DNA of 6,718 bases from Pseudomonas sp. (GTDB lineage: Bacteria > Pseudomonadota > Gammaproteobacteria > Pseudomonadales > Pseudomonadaceae): positions 1 through 6,718 of the forward strand of contig JAPLSD010000091.1 in NCBI GenBank assembly GCA_026398835.1. The letters run 5' to 3'. The notes beneath the pieces were generated by a model. That model was not told the origin of the DNA and did no database searches. It was given only the letters and a program-made list of their open reading frames with translations. This document shows, piece after piece, positions 1-6,718 of the stretch (positions within the stretch are counted from its first letter, which is position 1; each line of letters starts with the position of its first letter). A program made the translations under genes and the position numbers.

Positions 1-2184
1 CACATCGTTGAGCCGATGGGAGGCAGCGATATCAGGAGTCGCGTTGAACTCGCTGTTACGTTTGCGCGCTTCGACCTGCTGGGCGGTGAGGCCAAAGATA
101 AACATGTGCTCCGCACCGATACGCTCGCACATTTCCACGTTGGCACCGTCCAGCGTGCCGATGGTCAGTGCGCCGTTGAGGCCGAACTTCATATTACTGG
201 TGCCCGATGCTTCGAAACCGGCGGTGGATATCTGCTCCGACAAATCGGCCGCCGGAATGATGCTTTCCGCCAGGCTGACGTTGTAGTTGGGCAGGAACAC
301 CACCTTGAGCAGGCCGCGCACGGTCGGGTCGTTGTTTACCGTGCGGGCGATGTCGTTGGTCAGTTTGATGATCAACTTGGCCTGGTGATAACTGGCTGCA
401 GCTTTGCCGGCGAAGATCTTCACCCGCGGCACCCAATCGGTTTCCGGCTCTGCACGGATGGCCTGATAGAGCGCCACCGTGTGCAGCAGGTTGAGCAATT
501 GGCGTTTGTATTCGTGAATACGTTTGACCTGTACATCGAACATGGCCGCCGGGTTGACGGCGATGCCCAGCTGATCATGGATGATTTGGGCCAAAGCCCT
601 TTTACTGTGCAGGCGCTGCTCGGCGAACTGCTTGCGGAACGCTGATTTCTCGGCGAACGGCTCCAGTTCAACCAGGCGTTGCTCGGGGTTATCCAGCAGA
701 TCAGGACCCAACGCCTCGACCATCATCGCGGTCAGTTCCGGGTTGGCCTGGTACAGCCAGCGGCGGAAGGTGATGCCGTTGGTCTTGTTGTTGATCCGTT
801 CCGGATAGAGCTTATGCAGTTCGGAAAACACTGTGCTGCGCATCAATTGAGTATGCAGACCGGACACACCGTTGACGCTGTGGGAGCCGAGAAACGCCAG
901 GTTGCCCATGCGGACCCGGCGACCGTTGTCCTCCTCGATCAGCGATACCGCGCGTAACACGTCGAAGTCGTGAATGCCCTTGGCCCGCAGCGAGTCAATG
1001 TGCTGGGCGTTGATCAGGTAAATGATCTGCATGTGCCGCGGCAGCATCCGCTCCATCAGCCCCACCGGCCAGGTTTCCAGCGCCTCGGGCAGCAACGTGT
1101 GGTTGGTGTAGGACAGCGTGTCGACGGTGACCTGCCAGGCCGCGTCCCATGCGATGTCGTGCAAGTCGACCAACTGGCGCATCAGCTCGGCCACAGCAAT
1201 CGAAGGATGGGTGTCATTGAGCTGGATCGCGGCATGCTCACCAAGACTCAACACCGAGCCATGCATGTTCTTGTGCCGACGCAACAAATCCTGCAGGGAT
1301 GCCGAGACAAAGAAATATTCCTGACGCAGCCGCAGCTCTTGTCCCGCATCGGTGCTGTCGGCCGGATAGAGTACGCGAGAGATACTTTCTGCCCGCGCCA
1401 CCTCGGCTACCGCGCCCAAGTGGTCGCCCGCATTGAAGCGCTCCAGGTGCAGGTCTTCCATCGCCCGCGCCCGCCACAATCGCAGGGTGTTGACGCTGGC
1501 ACCGCGCCAACCGACCACCGGCGTGTCATAGGCCACCGCCCGCACGGTTTCCGCCGGGTGCCAGACTTGCATGGTCTTGCCGGTTTCATCCTGCACCGTC
1601 TCGACGCTGCCGCCGAAGCCAATCGGGTAGATCACCTCAGCCCGCTCGAACTCCCAAGGGTTGCCGAAATCCAGCCAGTGCTCGGTCTGCTCCTGCTGCC
1701 AGCCATCGACTACGGCCTGGCGGAACAGTCCGTGCTCATAACGAATACCGTAACCATGGCCGGCAATACCGAGTGTGGACATGCTTTCCATGAAACAGGC
1801 GGCCAATCGGCCAAGACCACCATTGCCTAACGCCGCGTCTGGTTCCAGCAGACGAATGCGCTCAAGGTCGACGCCCAGTTCGGTCATGGCGTCCCGCGCC
1901 ACGTCCAGCAGCCCGAGGTTACTCAGACTGTCGTAGAGCAGACGACCGATCAAAAACTCCAGGGAGAGGTAGTACACACGTTTCTGACCCTTGCGGTAGA
2001 TCTGGCGCGTGTGGTCCATCCAGTGTTCGACCATGTGGTCCCGTGCTGCCAAAGCAATGGCTTCGAACCAGTCATGATCAAACGCGTGATCCGGGTCTTT
2101 ACCCACCGCGTAGGTGAGCTTGGTCAAGACGGCGTCGCGAAATGCGGCCACCTCAGCTTCTCGTACAAGCGGTTCCTGAGACAT
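1..2184 (-). CDS. glgP: Glycogen phosphorylase, C-terminus cut off by window edge
   Basis: This cytoplasmic PLP-dependent enzyme (glycosyltransferase family 35) splits alpha-1,4-glucan with phosphate to release glucose-1-phosphate. The minus-strand frame is open over 728 codons and runs off the left edge. Bacterial family members are about 810-830 residues, so roughly 90 are missing. Visible signatures are GNGGLGR at residues 120-126, LNDTHPS near 320, the VKRIHEYKRQ phosphate-site segment (Lys554, Arg555, Lys560) and EASGTSNMKF with the PLP-binding Lys666. These equal rabbit muscle Lys568, Arg569, Lys574 and Lys680 with a constant offset of 14, and Glu658 matches Glu672, so the catalytic set is complete. 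I chose the ATG at 2184 because GAGG lies 8 bases upstream. An in-frame ATG at 2220 would add 12 residues but has no ribosome binding site and falls next to the predicted transcription start. Neighbours are not other glg genes in this window. MalP is the closest alternative name; the fold and reaction are certain. Confidence 0.95.
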   Translation of the reverse strand, partial: MSQEPLVREAEVAAFRDAVLTKLTYAVGKDPDHAFDHDWFEAIALAARDHMVEHWMDHTRQIYRKGQKRVYYLSLEFLIGRLLYDSLSNLGLLDVARDAMTELGVDLERIRLLEPDAALGNGGLGRLAACFMESMSTLGIAGHGYGIRYEHGLFRQAVVDGWQQEQTEHWLDFGNPWEFERAEVIYPIGFGGSVETVQDETGKTMQVWHPAETVRAVAYDTPVVGWRGASVNTLRLWRARAMEDLHLERFNAGDHLGAVAEVARAESISRVLYPADSTDAGQELRLRQEYFFVSASLQDLLRRHKNMHGSVLSLGEHAAIQLNDTHPSIAVAELMRQLVDLHDIAWDAAWQVTVDTLSYTNHTLLPEALETWPVGLMERMLPRHMQIIYLINAQHIDSLRAKGIHDFDVLRAVSLIEEDNGRRVRMGNLAFLGSHSVNGVSGLHTQLMRSTVFSELHKLYPERINNKTNGITFRRWLYQANPELTAMMVEALGPDLLDNPEQRLVELEPFAEKSAFRKQFAEQRLHSKRALAQIIHDQLGIAVNPAAMFDVQVKRIHEYKRQLLNLLHTVALYQAIRAEPETDWVPRVKIFAGKAAASYHQAKLIIKLTNDIARTVNNDPTVRGLLKVVFLPNYNVSLAESIIPAADLSEQISTAGFEASGTSNMKFGLNGALTIGTLDGANVEMCERIGAEHMFIFGLTAQQVEARKRNSEFNATPDIAASHRLNDV

Positions 2185-2231
2185 CGATGCGACCTCGAGC
2201 GAGATAGAAGGAGCGAGCATGGAATTGCTTG

Positions 2232-2238
2232 AGCCTAG
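2232..2238 (-). promoter_or_regulatory. Possible RpoS-type -10 element of glgP
   Basis: Read on the minus strand this is CTAGGCT followed by CAA, close to the RpoS extended -10 pattern CTAYRCTTAA (8 of 10 positions). It would put transcription start near 2225, about 40 bases before the glgP ATG at 2184, and would rule out the ATG at 2220 as the main start. No good -35 box is at standard spacing; RpoS promoters often lack one. RpoS control of glycogen genes is plausible but is inference here. Confidence 0.35.
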
Positions 2239-2242
2239 TCGG

Positions 2243-2269
2243 TCTGACACGAGGCAAAGGCTCTGGTTC
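2243..2269 (-). promoter_or_regulatory. Possible AlgU (sigma-22/sigma-E) promoter upstream of glgP
   Basis: On the minus strand GAACCA (2264-2269) and TCAGA (2243-2247) are 16 bases apart. The AlgU/RpoE consensus is GAACTT, 16-17 bases, TCTGA. The match is 4 of 6 and 4 of 5 with correct spacing. This is a weak candidate that could occur by chance. Confidence 0.2.
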
Positions 2270-2392
2270 GGCAGTTTTTTCAATTGCCCATGTAAAGCTT
2301 TTTGTCCCGGCAGGTAACGCCCTAAAAAGATGCAGATGCCGTGCCGATTTGCCCTAAATGCCCTGAGCGGACGAAAAACCGGCAAATGGTTG

Positions 2393-2420
2393 TTCACGCA
2401 TCCACCAACCCCGGTATCAT
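2393..2420 (+). promoter_or_regulatory. Candidate sigma70 promoter for the YkgJ-like gene
   Basis: TTCACG (2393-2398) and TATCAT (2415-2420) are separated by 16 bases and followed by a GC-rich discriminator. Start would be near 2427, giving a leader of about 29 bases to the ATG at 2456. The -35 matches 4 of 6 and the -10 matches 5 of 6 consensus bases. Confidence 0.45.
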
Positions 2421-2455
2421 CGCGCGCCCTGATACACCCCCTGGAAACACACCTG

Positions 2456-2890
2456 ATGAAGCCCCAACTGATCGCCGCCGCGGAAATCGACCGACTCGAT
2501 ACCTGGGCGAAATACTCCAGTCATATGTGCGGTGGCTGTGTTTCCAGCTGTTGCACCCTGCCGGTCGAAGTGAAGATCAAAGACTTGATCCGCATTGGCA
2601 TCGTCGATGAGTTCGAGCGCGGCGACCCGCCGAAGAACATCGCCAAGCGTCTGCAAAAAGAAGGCATCGTCGAGCGCTACAACCAGAAGTCGGAAATCTT
2701 CACACTTCAGCGCATGAGCAACAACGACTGTCTTTACCTGGACCGCAAAAGCCGTCTGTGCACCATTTACGAAAAACGCCCGGACACCTGCCGCAACCAC
2801 CCGAAGATCGGCCCACGGCCGGGGTTTTGCGCGTATAAGCCCAAAGAAGTCGAGCGCGACACCAGCCGCAGGGCACTAGACAAGTTTTGA
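2456..2890 (+). CDS. YkgJ-family CxxCxxCC cysteine-cluster protein, function unknown
   Basis: This is a 144-residue protein I assign to the YkgJ family (putative zinc- or iron-chelating domain, the CxxCxxCC group). Eight cysteines are visible: Cys25, Cys28, Cys32 and Cys33 in an N-terminal cluster, then Cys92, Cys102, Cys112 and Cys125. The second set sits in the typical family context: Cys-Leu-Tyr-Leu before Cys92's partner strand, then Cys-x-Ile-Tyr-x-x-Arg-Pro and Cys-Arg-x-His-Pro. The pattern suggests bound metal or an Fe-S cluster, which is inference; no enzymatic activity is established for the family. There is no signal peptide or membrane segment, so it is probably cytoplasmic. I chose the ATG at 2456 because the cysteine domain starts soon after it and a promoter lies between it and the earlier in-frame ATG at 2330. 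Its ribosome binding site is poor (GGA 13 bases upstream). It is a single-gene unit, divergent from glgP and convergent with typA. Confidence 0.85.
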   Translation: MKPQLIAAAEIDRLDTWAKYSSHMCGGCVSSCCTLPVEVKIKDLIRIGIVDEFERGDPPKNIAKRLQKEGIVERYNQKSEIFTLQRMSNNDCLYLDRKSRLCTIYEKRPDTCRNHPKIGPRPGFCAYKPKEVERDTSRRALDKF

Positions 2891-2937
2891 TCAAGAATCT
2901 CACTGTCTGACAAACGCTACAAAATCTCCAGACAAAC

Positions 2938-2975
2938 AAAAACGCCCCCGACCTTGCGGTCGGGGGCGTTTTTTT
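2938..2975. terminator. Bidirectional intrinsic terminator between YkgJ-like gene and typA
   Basis: A perfect 13-base-pair stem (2941-2953 with 2958-2970) rich in G and C encloses a TTGC loop. A runs from 2938 and T runs to 2975 extend it to about 16 pairs and give a U-tract to transcripts of either strand. It lies 47 bases after the YkgJ-like stop and 17 bases after the typA stop, so it can end both convergent transcripts. Confidence 0.95.
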
Positions 2976-2992
2976 AACAGCTAACTAATGAA

Positions 2993-4813
2993 TCAGTTGC
3001 CGCTTTTCTTGGCAGCGCGGGTGCGCTCGCTTTCGCCCAGGATCTTCTTACGAAGACGGATGGACTTCGGCGTCACTTCACACAATTCGTCTTCTTGAAC
3101 GAATTCCAGAGCTTGCTCCAGAGTGAAGCGGATAGGCGGAACCAGTGCGATGGTTTCGTCTTTACCGGAAGCACGCATGTTGTCGAGCTTCTTGCCTTTG
3201 GTTGGGTTTACACCCAGGTCGTTGTCGCGGCTGTTGATGCCGACGATTTGACCTTCGTACACGTCTTCACCGTGGCCCAGGAACAGCTTGCCACGAGCCT
3301 GCAGGGTTTCCAGCGAGTAAGTCAGAGCCTTACCGGTAGCAACCGAAACCAGCACGCCGTTCTGACGGCCGGACATGTCGCCGGACTTCATCACGTCGTA
3401 ACGGTCGAAGATGCTGGTCAGGATGCCGGCACCGGAAGTCAGGGTCAGGAACTCGTTACGGAAACCGATCAGACCACGGGCAGGGATGTTGTACTCAAGG
3501 CGAACGCGGCCTTTGCCATCCGGAACCATGTTGGTCAGGTCGCCTTTACGGATACCGATCTGTTCCATGATCGCGCCCTGGGATTCTTCCGGCAGGTCGA
3601 TGGTCACGTTTTCGTACGGTTCGTGTTTCACGCCGTCAACCATACGGATGATCACTTCCGGACGACCAACACCCATTTCGAAGCCTTCGCGACGCATGGT
3701 TTCGATCAGTACCGAGAGGTGCAGCTCACCACGGCCGGAGACTTTGAACTTGTCGGCGGTGTCGCCTTCTTCAACGCGCAGAGCAACGTTGAACAGCAGT
3801 TCTTTGTCCAGACGTTCCTTGATGTTACGGCTGGTGACGAACTTGCCTTCTTTACCACAGAAAGGCGAGTCGTTTACCTGGAAGGTCATGGAAACGGTTG
3901 GTTCGTCAACGGTCAACGGCTTCATCGCTTCAACATTCAGTGGGTCGCACAGAGTGTCGGAAATGAACAGTTGGTCGAAGCCGCTGATGCAGACGATGTC
4001 GCCTGCAGCTGCTTCGTCAACGTCGATACGGTGCAGACCGTGGTGACCCATCAGCTTGAGGATACGACCGTTACGGCGCTTGCCGTCAACGTCGATGGCC
4101 ACAACTTGAGTGTTCGGCTTGACGCGACCACGAGCGATACGGCCAACGCCGATAACACCCAGGAAGCTGTTGTAGTCCAGTGCCGAGATTTGCATCTGGA
4201 ACGGACCGTCACGGTCGACTTTTGGAGCCGGAACGTGGTCGACAATCGCCTGGTACAGCGGGGTCATGTCTTCCGCCATGGCGGTGTGTTCCAGACCGGC
4301 AATACCGTTCAGGGCCGAGGCGTAAACGACTTGGAAGTCGAGTTGCTCTTCGGTAGCACCCAGGTTGTCGAACAGGTCGAAGATTTGATCCAGAACCCAG
4401 TCCGGACGCGCGCCTGGACGGTCAACCTTGTTGATCACCACGATTGGACGCAGGCCGGCTTCGAAAGCCTTCTTGGTCACGAAACGGGTTTGCGGCATAG
4501 GGCCGTCTTGAGCGTCAACCAGCAGCAGAACGGAGTCAACCATCGACATTACACGTTCAACTTCGCCGCCGAAGTCGGCGTGGCCCGGGGTGTCCACGAT
4601 GTTGATGTGGTAGCCGTTCCAGTTGATGGCGGTGTTTTTCGCCAAAATGGTAATACCGCGCTCTTTCTCCTGGTCGTTGGAGTCCATCACGCGTTCGTCG
4701 TTGAGCTCGCCGCGTTCCAGGGTGCCGGATTGACGCAAGAGTTTGTCTACCAGGGTGGTTTTACCATGGTCAACGTGAGCAATGATGGCGATGTTGCGTA
4801 GATTTTCGATCAC
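2993..4813 (-). CDS. typA: Translational GTPase TypA/BipA
   Basis: TypA (BipA) is an EF-G-like GTPase that binds the ribosome and supports 50S assembly and growth under cold and other stress. All G motifs are present: AHVDHGKT (12-19), the Thr-containing RGITI segment (52-56), DTPGH (74-78), NKVD (128-131) and SALNG (166-170). They are followed by a beta-barrel domain II, an EF-G-like domain with [12 protein letters not shown], and the BipA-specific C-terminal domain ending in a basic tail ([16 protein letters not shown]). The alanine in the P-loop is normal for this family. I chose the GTG at 4813, which gives 606 residues (E. coli BipA is about 607), begins the conserved [18 protein letters not shown] block and has GAG 8 bases upstream. 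An in-frame ATG at 4864 would add 17 residues (MAAKTCQHTESSDRDTQ) unlike the family. It lies downstream of thiI on the same strand with a 139-base gap, so it may be co-transcribed or have its own promoter. Confidence 0.97.
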   Translation of the reverse strand: MIENLRNIAIIAHVDHGKTTLVDKLLRQSGTLERGELNDERVMDSNDQEKERGITILAKNTAINWNGYHINIVDTPGHADFGGEVERVMSMVDSVLLLVDAQDGPMPQTRFVTKKAFEAGLRPIVVINKVDRPGARPDWVLDQIFDLFDNLGATEEQLDFQVVYASALNGIAGLEHTAMAEDMTPLYQAIVDHVPAPKVDRDGPFQMQISALDYNSFLGVIGVGRIARGRVKPNTQVVAIDVDGKRRNGRILKLMGHHGLHRIDVDEAAAGDIVCISGFDQLFISDTLCDPLNVEAMKPLTVDEPTVSMTFQVNDSPFCGKEGKFVTSRNIKERLDKELLFNVALRVEEGDTADKFKVSGRGELHLSVLIETMRREGFEMGVGRPEVIIRMVDGVKHEPYENVTIDLPEESQGAIMEQIGIRKGDLTNMVPDGKGRVRLEYNIPARGLIGFRNEFLTLTSGAGILTSIFDRYDVMKSGDMSGRQNGVLVSVATGKALTYSLETLQARGKLFLGHGEDVYEGQIVGINSRDNDLGVNPTKGKKLDNMRASGKDETIALVPPIRFTLEQALEFVQEDELCEVTPKSIRLRKKILGESERTRAAKKSGN

Positions 4814-4952
4814 TTGTGTATCTCGATCAGAGGATTCGGTGTGCTGACAAGTCTTGGCAGCCATTTACAGTAGAGTCCGGCAAAGCCGTTACAGCTTGAC
4901 GGCGGCGTCGGGGGGCCGGTGACGCAGGCCACAGGCATACAGCCCCGGGCTC
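4814..4952 (-). other. thiI–typA intergenic leader of typA
   Basis: Between the thiI stop and the typA GTG I see no intrinsic terminator. There is one 5-base inverted repeat (4905-4909 with 4921-4925) without a U-tract, and a CGGC/GCCG mini-hairpin near 4879-4889. A TACTGT hexamer (4867-4872, minus strand) could be a -10 box but has no matching -35. Read-through from thiI therefore remains possible. Confidence 0.5.
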
Positions 4953-6407
4953 TTAGCTCGGTCGATAAACGCGCACATTGGCATGCCCCTCACTGAGCAA
5001 ATGGTGGGCATGCAGGCGACTCATCACGCCTTTGTCGCAATACAACAGGTACTGGCGAGTAGGGTCCAGTTCCTTGAAACGAGCGTTCAATGCATAAAAC
5101 GGCATCGCTTGTACCTCGATGCCAGGCAGCACCAGCGGCTCGTCGTCCTGAGCATCCGGATGACGGATGTCGATCACGATCTGACCGGCCAGCGCTTCAC
5201 TGACTTCTTCGACCTGCAAATCCTGGCCCAATTCATCGATAACCCGATCGATTGGCACCAGTTTGGCGTTCTCGAGCGCACGCTCAAGCACCGCCATATC
5301 GAACTGCTGTTCTTCGTACTCCACGCGATTGCGCTTGGCGTGGGTCTTGGGGTTGACCGAAATCACCCCGCAATATTCCGGCATGTGCTTGGCGAAATCG
5401 GCAGTGCCGATCTCGTTCGCCAGATCAATGATGTCCTGCTTGTGACTGGCGATCAGCGGGCGTAGCACCAGCTTCTCGGTCACGCAGTCGATCACCGATA
5501 GATTCGGCAGCGTCTGGCTGGAAACCTGGGAGATCGCCTCACCGGTCACCAGCGCGTCGATTTCCAGCCGATCGGCAATTCTGGACGCAGCGCGCAACAT
5601 CATACGCTTCAATACTACGCCCATATGACTGTTATCGACTTTACCGAGAATTTCTCCGAGCACTTCCTCGAACGGCACGCTGACAAATAGCACGCGTTGG
5701 GAGCTGCCGTACTTTTTCCAGATAAAGTGCGCGACTTCCATCACGCCCAACTCGTGGGCACGACCGCCAAGATTGAAGAAGCAGAAATGGCTCATCAGCC
5801 CGCGGCGCATGATCTGGTAAGCCGCCACCGTCGAATCGAAACCGCCGGACATCAATACCAGGGTCTGTTCGAGGGCGCCCAGCGGATAGCCGCCGATGCT
5901 GTTGTGCTGGCTGTGGATCACAAACAACCGTTGGTCGCGAATTTCCATCCGCACTTCAATTTCCGGCTCTTTCAGGGAAATTCCGGCAGCGCCGCACTGA
6001 CGACGCAGCTGGCTACCGACGTATTTTTCGACTTCCATCGAGGTAAATTCGTGCTTGCCGGCGCGCTTGCAGCGCACTGAAAAGATCTTGCCCGACAAGG
6101 CATCACCGAAGTGCTGTTTGCACTTGGCGACGATGTCGTCGAAGTCGCCCAACGGGTACTCATCGACCTGCAGGAAATGCGCGATGCCCGGCATGCAGCT
6201 CAGGCGATCCATCATGTCCTTCAAGGCTTTCGGCTCGCTGACACGGGTTTCCATGACGAGGTTGTCCCACACACCGTTCACCACCACAGCCGGGTCCAGA
6301 TCGCGGAGCACGGCACGGATGTTTTTGGCCAACTGGCGGATGAAACGCATCCGTACCGGGCGGCTCTTGATGATGATTTCGGGGAAGACTTTTACGATTA
6401 ATTTCAT
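4953..6407 (-). CDS. thiI: tRNA 4-thiouridine / thiamine sulfurtransferase ThiI with rhodanese domain
   Basis: ThiI adenylates U8 of tRNA and inserts sulfur to make 4-thiouridine; its rhodanese domain also supplies sulfur for the thiamine thiazole. The 484-residue product has the full domain order of the E. coli type (482 residues): N-terminal ferredoxin-like domain and THUMP RNA-binding domain (about 1-170), PP-loop ATP pyrophosphatase domain with SGGFDST at 187-193, and a C-terminal rhodanese domain (about 400-484). Cys346 in EYCGVIS and Cys457 in YCDKGVMS correspond to E. coli Cys344 and Cys456, the disulfide and persulfide pair, so both activities should be retained. I chose the ATG at 6407 ([11 protein letters not shown]). 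The upstream in-frame ATG at 6470 would add 21 residues, but that stretch covers a strong TATAAT promoter box. No clear Shine-Dalgarno precedes 6407. The gene is divergent from the expected glnA and followed by typA on the same strand. Confidence 0.97.
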   Translation of the reverse strand: MKLIVKVFPEIIIKSRPVRMRFIRQLAKNIRAVLRDLDPAVVVNGVWDNLVMETRVSEPKALKDMMDRLSCMPGIAHFLQVDEYPLGDFDDIVAKCKQHFGDALSGKIFSVRCKRAGKHEFTSMEVEKYVGSQLRRQCGAAGISLKEPEIEVRMEIRDQRLFVIHSQHNSIGGYPLGALEQTLVLMSGGFDSTVAAYQIMRRGLMSHFCFFNLGGRAHELGVMEVAHFIWKKYGSSQRVLFVSVPFEEVLGEILGKVDNSHMGVVLKRMMLRAASRIADRLEIDALVTGEAISQVSSQTLPNLSVIDCVTEKLVLRPLIASHKQDIIDLANEIGTADFAKHMPEYCGVISVNPKTHAKRNRVEYEEQQFDMAVLERALENAKLVPIDRVIDELGQDLQVEEVSEALAGQIVIDIRHPDAQDDEPLVLPGIEVQAMPFYALNARFKELDPTRQYLLYCDKGVMSRLHAHHLLSEGHANVRVYRPS

Positions 6408-6449
6408 GAAAACAGCGCGCGAAGGGCCAGCCGAAAAAGGGGGGCGCGG

Positions 6450-6477
6450 ATTATAGCGGAAATTGCTCAAGGTTTAA
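6450..6477 (-). promoter_or_regulatory. Sigma70-type promoter of thiI
   Basis: On the minus strand there is a perfect TATAAT (6450-6455), followed by a GC-rich discriminator. A weak -35 candidate TTAAAC (6472-6477) stands 16 bases upstream. Transcription would start near 6443, giving a leader of about 36 bases to the ATG at 6407. The perfect -10 makes this the best housekeeping promoter in the window. Confidence 0.65.
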
Positions 6478-6503
6478 CCAGTTAATATGCAGATAGACCT
6501 ATA

Positions 6504-6520
6504 CGCACTAAAACGGGGCA
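6504..6520 (+). promoter_or_regulatory. NtrC-like enhancer site 1 (about -138)
   Basis: The sequence CGCACT-AAAAC-GGGGCA matches the NtrC dyad TGCACY-N5-RGTGCA at 10 of 12 positions. Its centre (6512) is about 138 bases before the start predicted from the sigma54 promoter, close to the -140 site of enteric glnA. It also lies about 70 bases upstream of the thiI start. The link to NtrC rests on consensus plus position. Confidence 0.5.
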
Positions 6521-6534
6521 TTTCAGATTTTAAG

Positions 6535-6551
6535 CGCTACATTGCAGTGCG
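6535..6551 (+). promoter_or_regulatory. NtrC-like enhancer site 2 (about -107), one good half
   Basis: The right half AGTGC (6546-6550) fits the NtrC consensus; the left half GCTAC is degenerate (3 of 5). Alone it would not be convincing. Its centre at 6543 is 31 bases, three helical turns, from site 1 and about -107 from the predicted start, matching the -108/-140 pair of enteric glnA. Confidence 0.35.
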
Positions 6552-6623
6552 CGAATTTCTCGAATTTCCCGTTCTGTACGTTTATATGCGTGAGTTTGGG
6601 GCAGAAAACCCAAGTCGGGGCAC

Positions 6624-6639
6624 TGGCATGCAATTTGCT
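6624..6639 (+). promoter_or_regulatory. Sigma54 (RpoN) -24/-12 promoter reading out of the window, probably for glnA
   Basis: TGGCATG-CAAT-TTGCT matches the RpoN consensus TGGCACGRNNNTTGCW at 14 of 16 positions. The invariant GG (6625-6626) and GC (6637-6638) are correctly spaced. Start is predicted near 6650. The promoter points right, so the regulated gene begins beyond the window. Synteny with typA and thiI and the upstream NtrC-like sites make glutamine synthetase (glnA) the best guess. Confidence 0.8.
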
Positions 6640-6718
6640 CCCTTGTGAGGCAGGTTGCCATGGCAGAGTATTCGCGCCGGCATCACCCACATTCTAAGGG
6701 CACTCCACTACTAGCCCG

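Larger units (their letters stand above)
2185..2455. other. Divergent intergenic control region glgP / YkgJ-like gene
   Basis: This 271-base gap separates two divergently transcribed genes. It holds the promoter candidates listed separately. The middle part (about 2275-2370) is richer in A and T runs than the flanking genes, as expected for a promoter region. I see no tRNA, hairpin terminator, mobile repeat or conserved small ORF in it. The reading frame of the rightward gene stays open back to an ATG at 2330, but that extension crosses its predicted promoter and is probably not translated. Confidence 0.7.
6408..6718. other. Non-coding control region between thiI and the gene beyond the right edge (probably glnA)
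   Basis: I find no supported gene in these 311 bases. They hold a leftward promoter for thiI, two NtrC-like sites, and a rightward sigma54 promoter, each listed separately. The stretch is clearly more A+T rich at 6470-6600 than the coding parts. The orientation matches E. coli, where typA and glnA are divergent. The coding start of the rightward gene must lie beyond 6718, because nothing resembling the GlnA N-terminus is visible after the promoter. Confidence 0.7.

Noticed and set aside
970..1830. A 286-codon plus-strand frame antisense to glgP
   Set aside because: It lies opposite intact, conserved glycogen phosphorylase sequence and has a low-complexity His/Gln/Arg-rich composition typical of GC-rich shadow frames.
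3095..4801. A 568-codon open frame on the plus strand, fully antisense to typA
   Set aside because: It mirrors a highly expressed gene with strong codon bias; its product is rich in Val, Asp, Gln, Thr and His with no recognisable domain. typA on the other strand is unmistakable.
4942..4952. Palindrome AGCCCCGGGCT just after the thiI stop as a terminator
   Set aside because: The repeat has only one central base, so no hairpin loop can form, and no T-run follows in the thiI direction.
6408..6470. 21-residue N-terminal extension of ThiI from the ATG at 6470
   Set aside because: It spans the perfect TATAAT box and lies outside the family's N-terminus; starting at 6407 gives the usual length.
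6587..6603. Third NtrC-like dyad TGCGTG-AGTTT-GGGGCA
   Set aside because: Only the right half is good (5 of 6), the left half is 3 of 6. At about -55 it could at most be a weak accessory or governor site.
6660..6718. ATG at 6660 opening a short frame (MAEYSRRHHPHS...) to the window edge
   Set aside because: It begins only about 10 bases after the predicted sigma54 start, so it would lack a full ribosome binding site, and it does not resemble the GlnA N-terminus. Probably leader sequence, though the frame is not closed in the window.

Overview
The window looks like the chromosome of a fluorescent Pseudomonas (P. fluorescens / P. putida type). The protein sequences read as Pseudomonas proteins. 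The order glgP – YkgJ-like gene – typA – thiI – (glnA expected just outside) matches my recollection of that genus, where typA and thiI lie back to back with the glnA–ntrBC nitrogen locus. No search could be run, so the genus rests on protein recognition and synteny.

Layout from left to right. (1) Positions 1–2184, minus strand: the first 728 codons of glycogen phosphorylase (glgP); its last ~90 codons lie beyond the left edge. (2) Positions 2185–2455: a divergent control region, with stress-sigma-like elements for glgP and a housekeeping-like promoter for the next gene. (3) Positions 2456–2890, plus strand: a 144-residue, eight-cysteine protein of the YkgJ / CxxCxxCC putative metal-chelating family. 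(4) Positions 2938–2975: a strong hairpin with a U-tract on either strand, serving as a shared terminator for two convergent genes. (5) Positions 2993–4813, minus strand: typA/bipA, a ribosome-associated GTPase, probably started by GTG. (6) Positions 4953–6407, minus strand: thiI, the tRNA 4-thiouridine and thiamine sulfurtransferase, with its C-terminal rhodanese domain. (7) Positions 6408–6718: no gene is supported. This region carries a sigma70-type promoter firing left into thiI and a sigma54 (-24/-12) promoter firing right out of the window. Two NtrC-like sites sit upstream of the latter, at about -138 and -107, the classical enhancer geometry of glnA. The gene itself is outside the window.

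These are housekeeping and central-metabolism genes: glycogen breakdown, translation and stress GTPase, and sulfur transfer for tRNA and thiamine. They do not form one pathway. All visible parts are intact, with no frameshift, insertion sequence, tRNA, CRISPR array or sign of recent transfer. I do not see a previously undescribed system. The most informative non-coding signal is the inferred nitrogen-control region at the right end.
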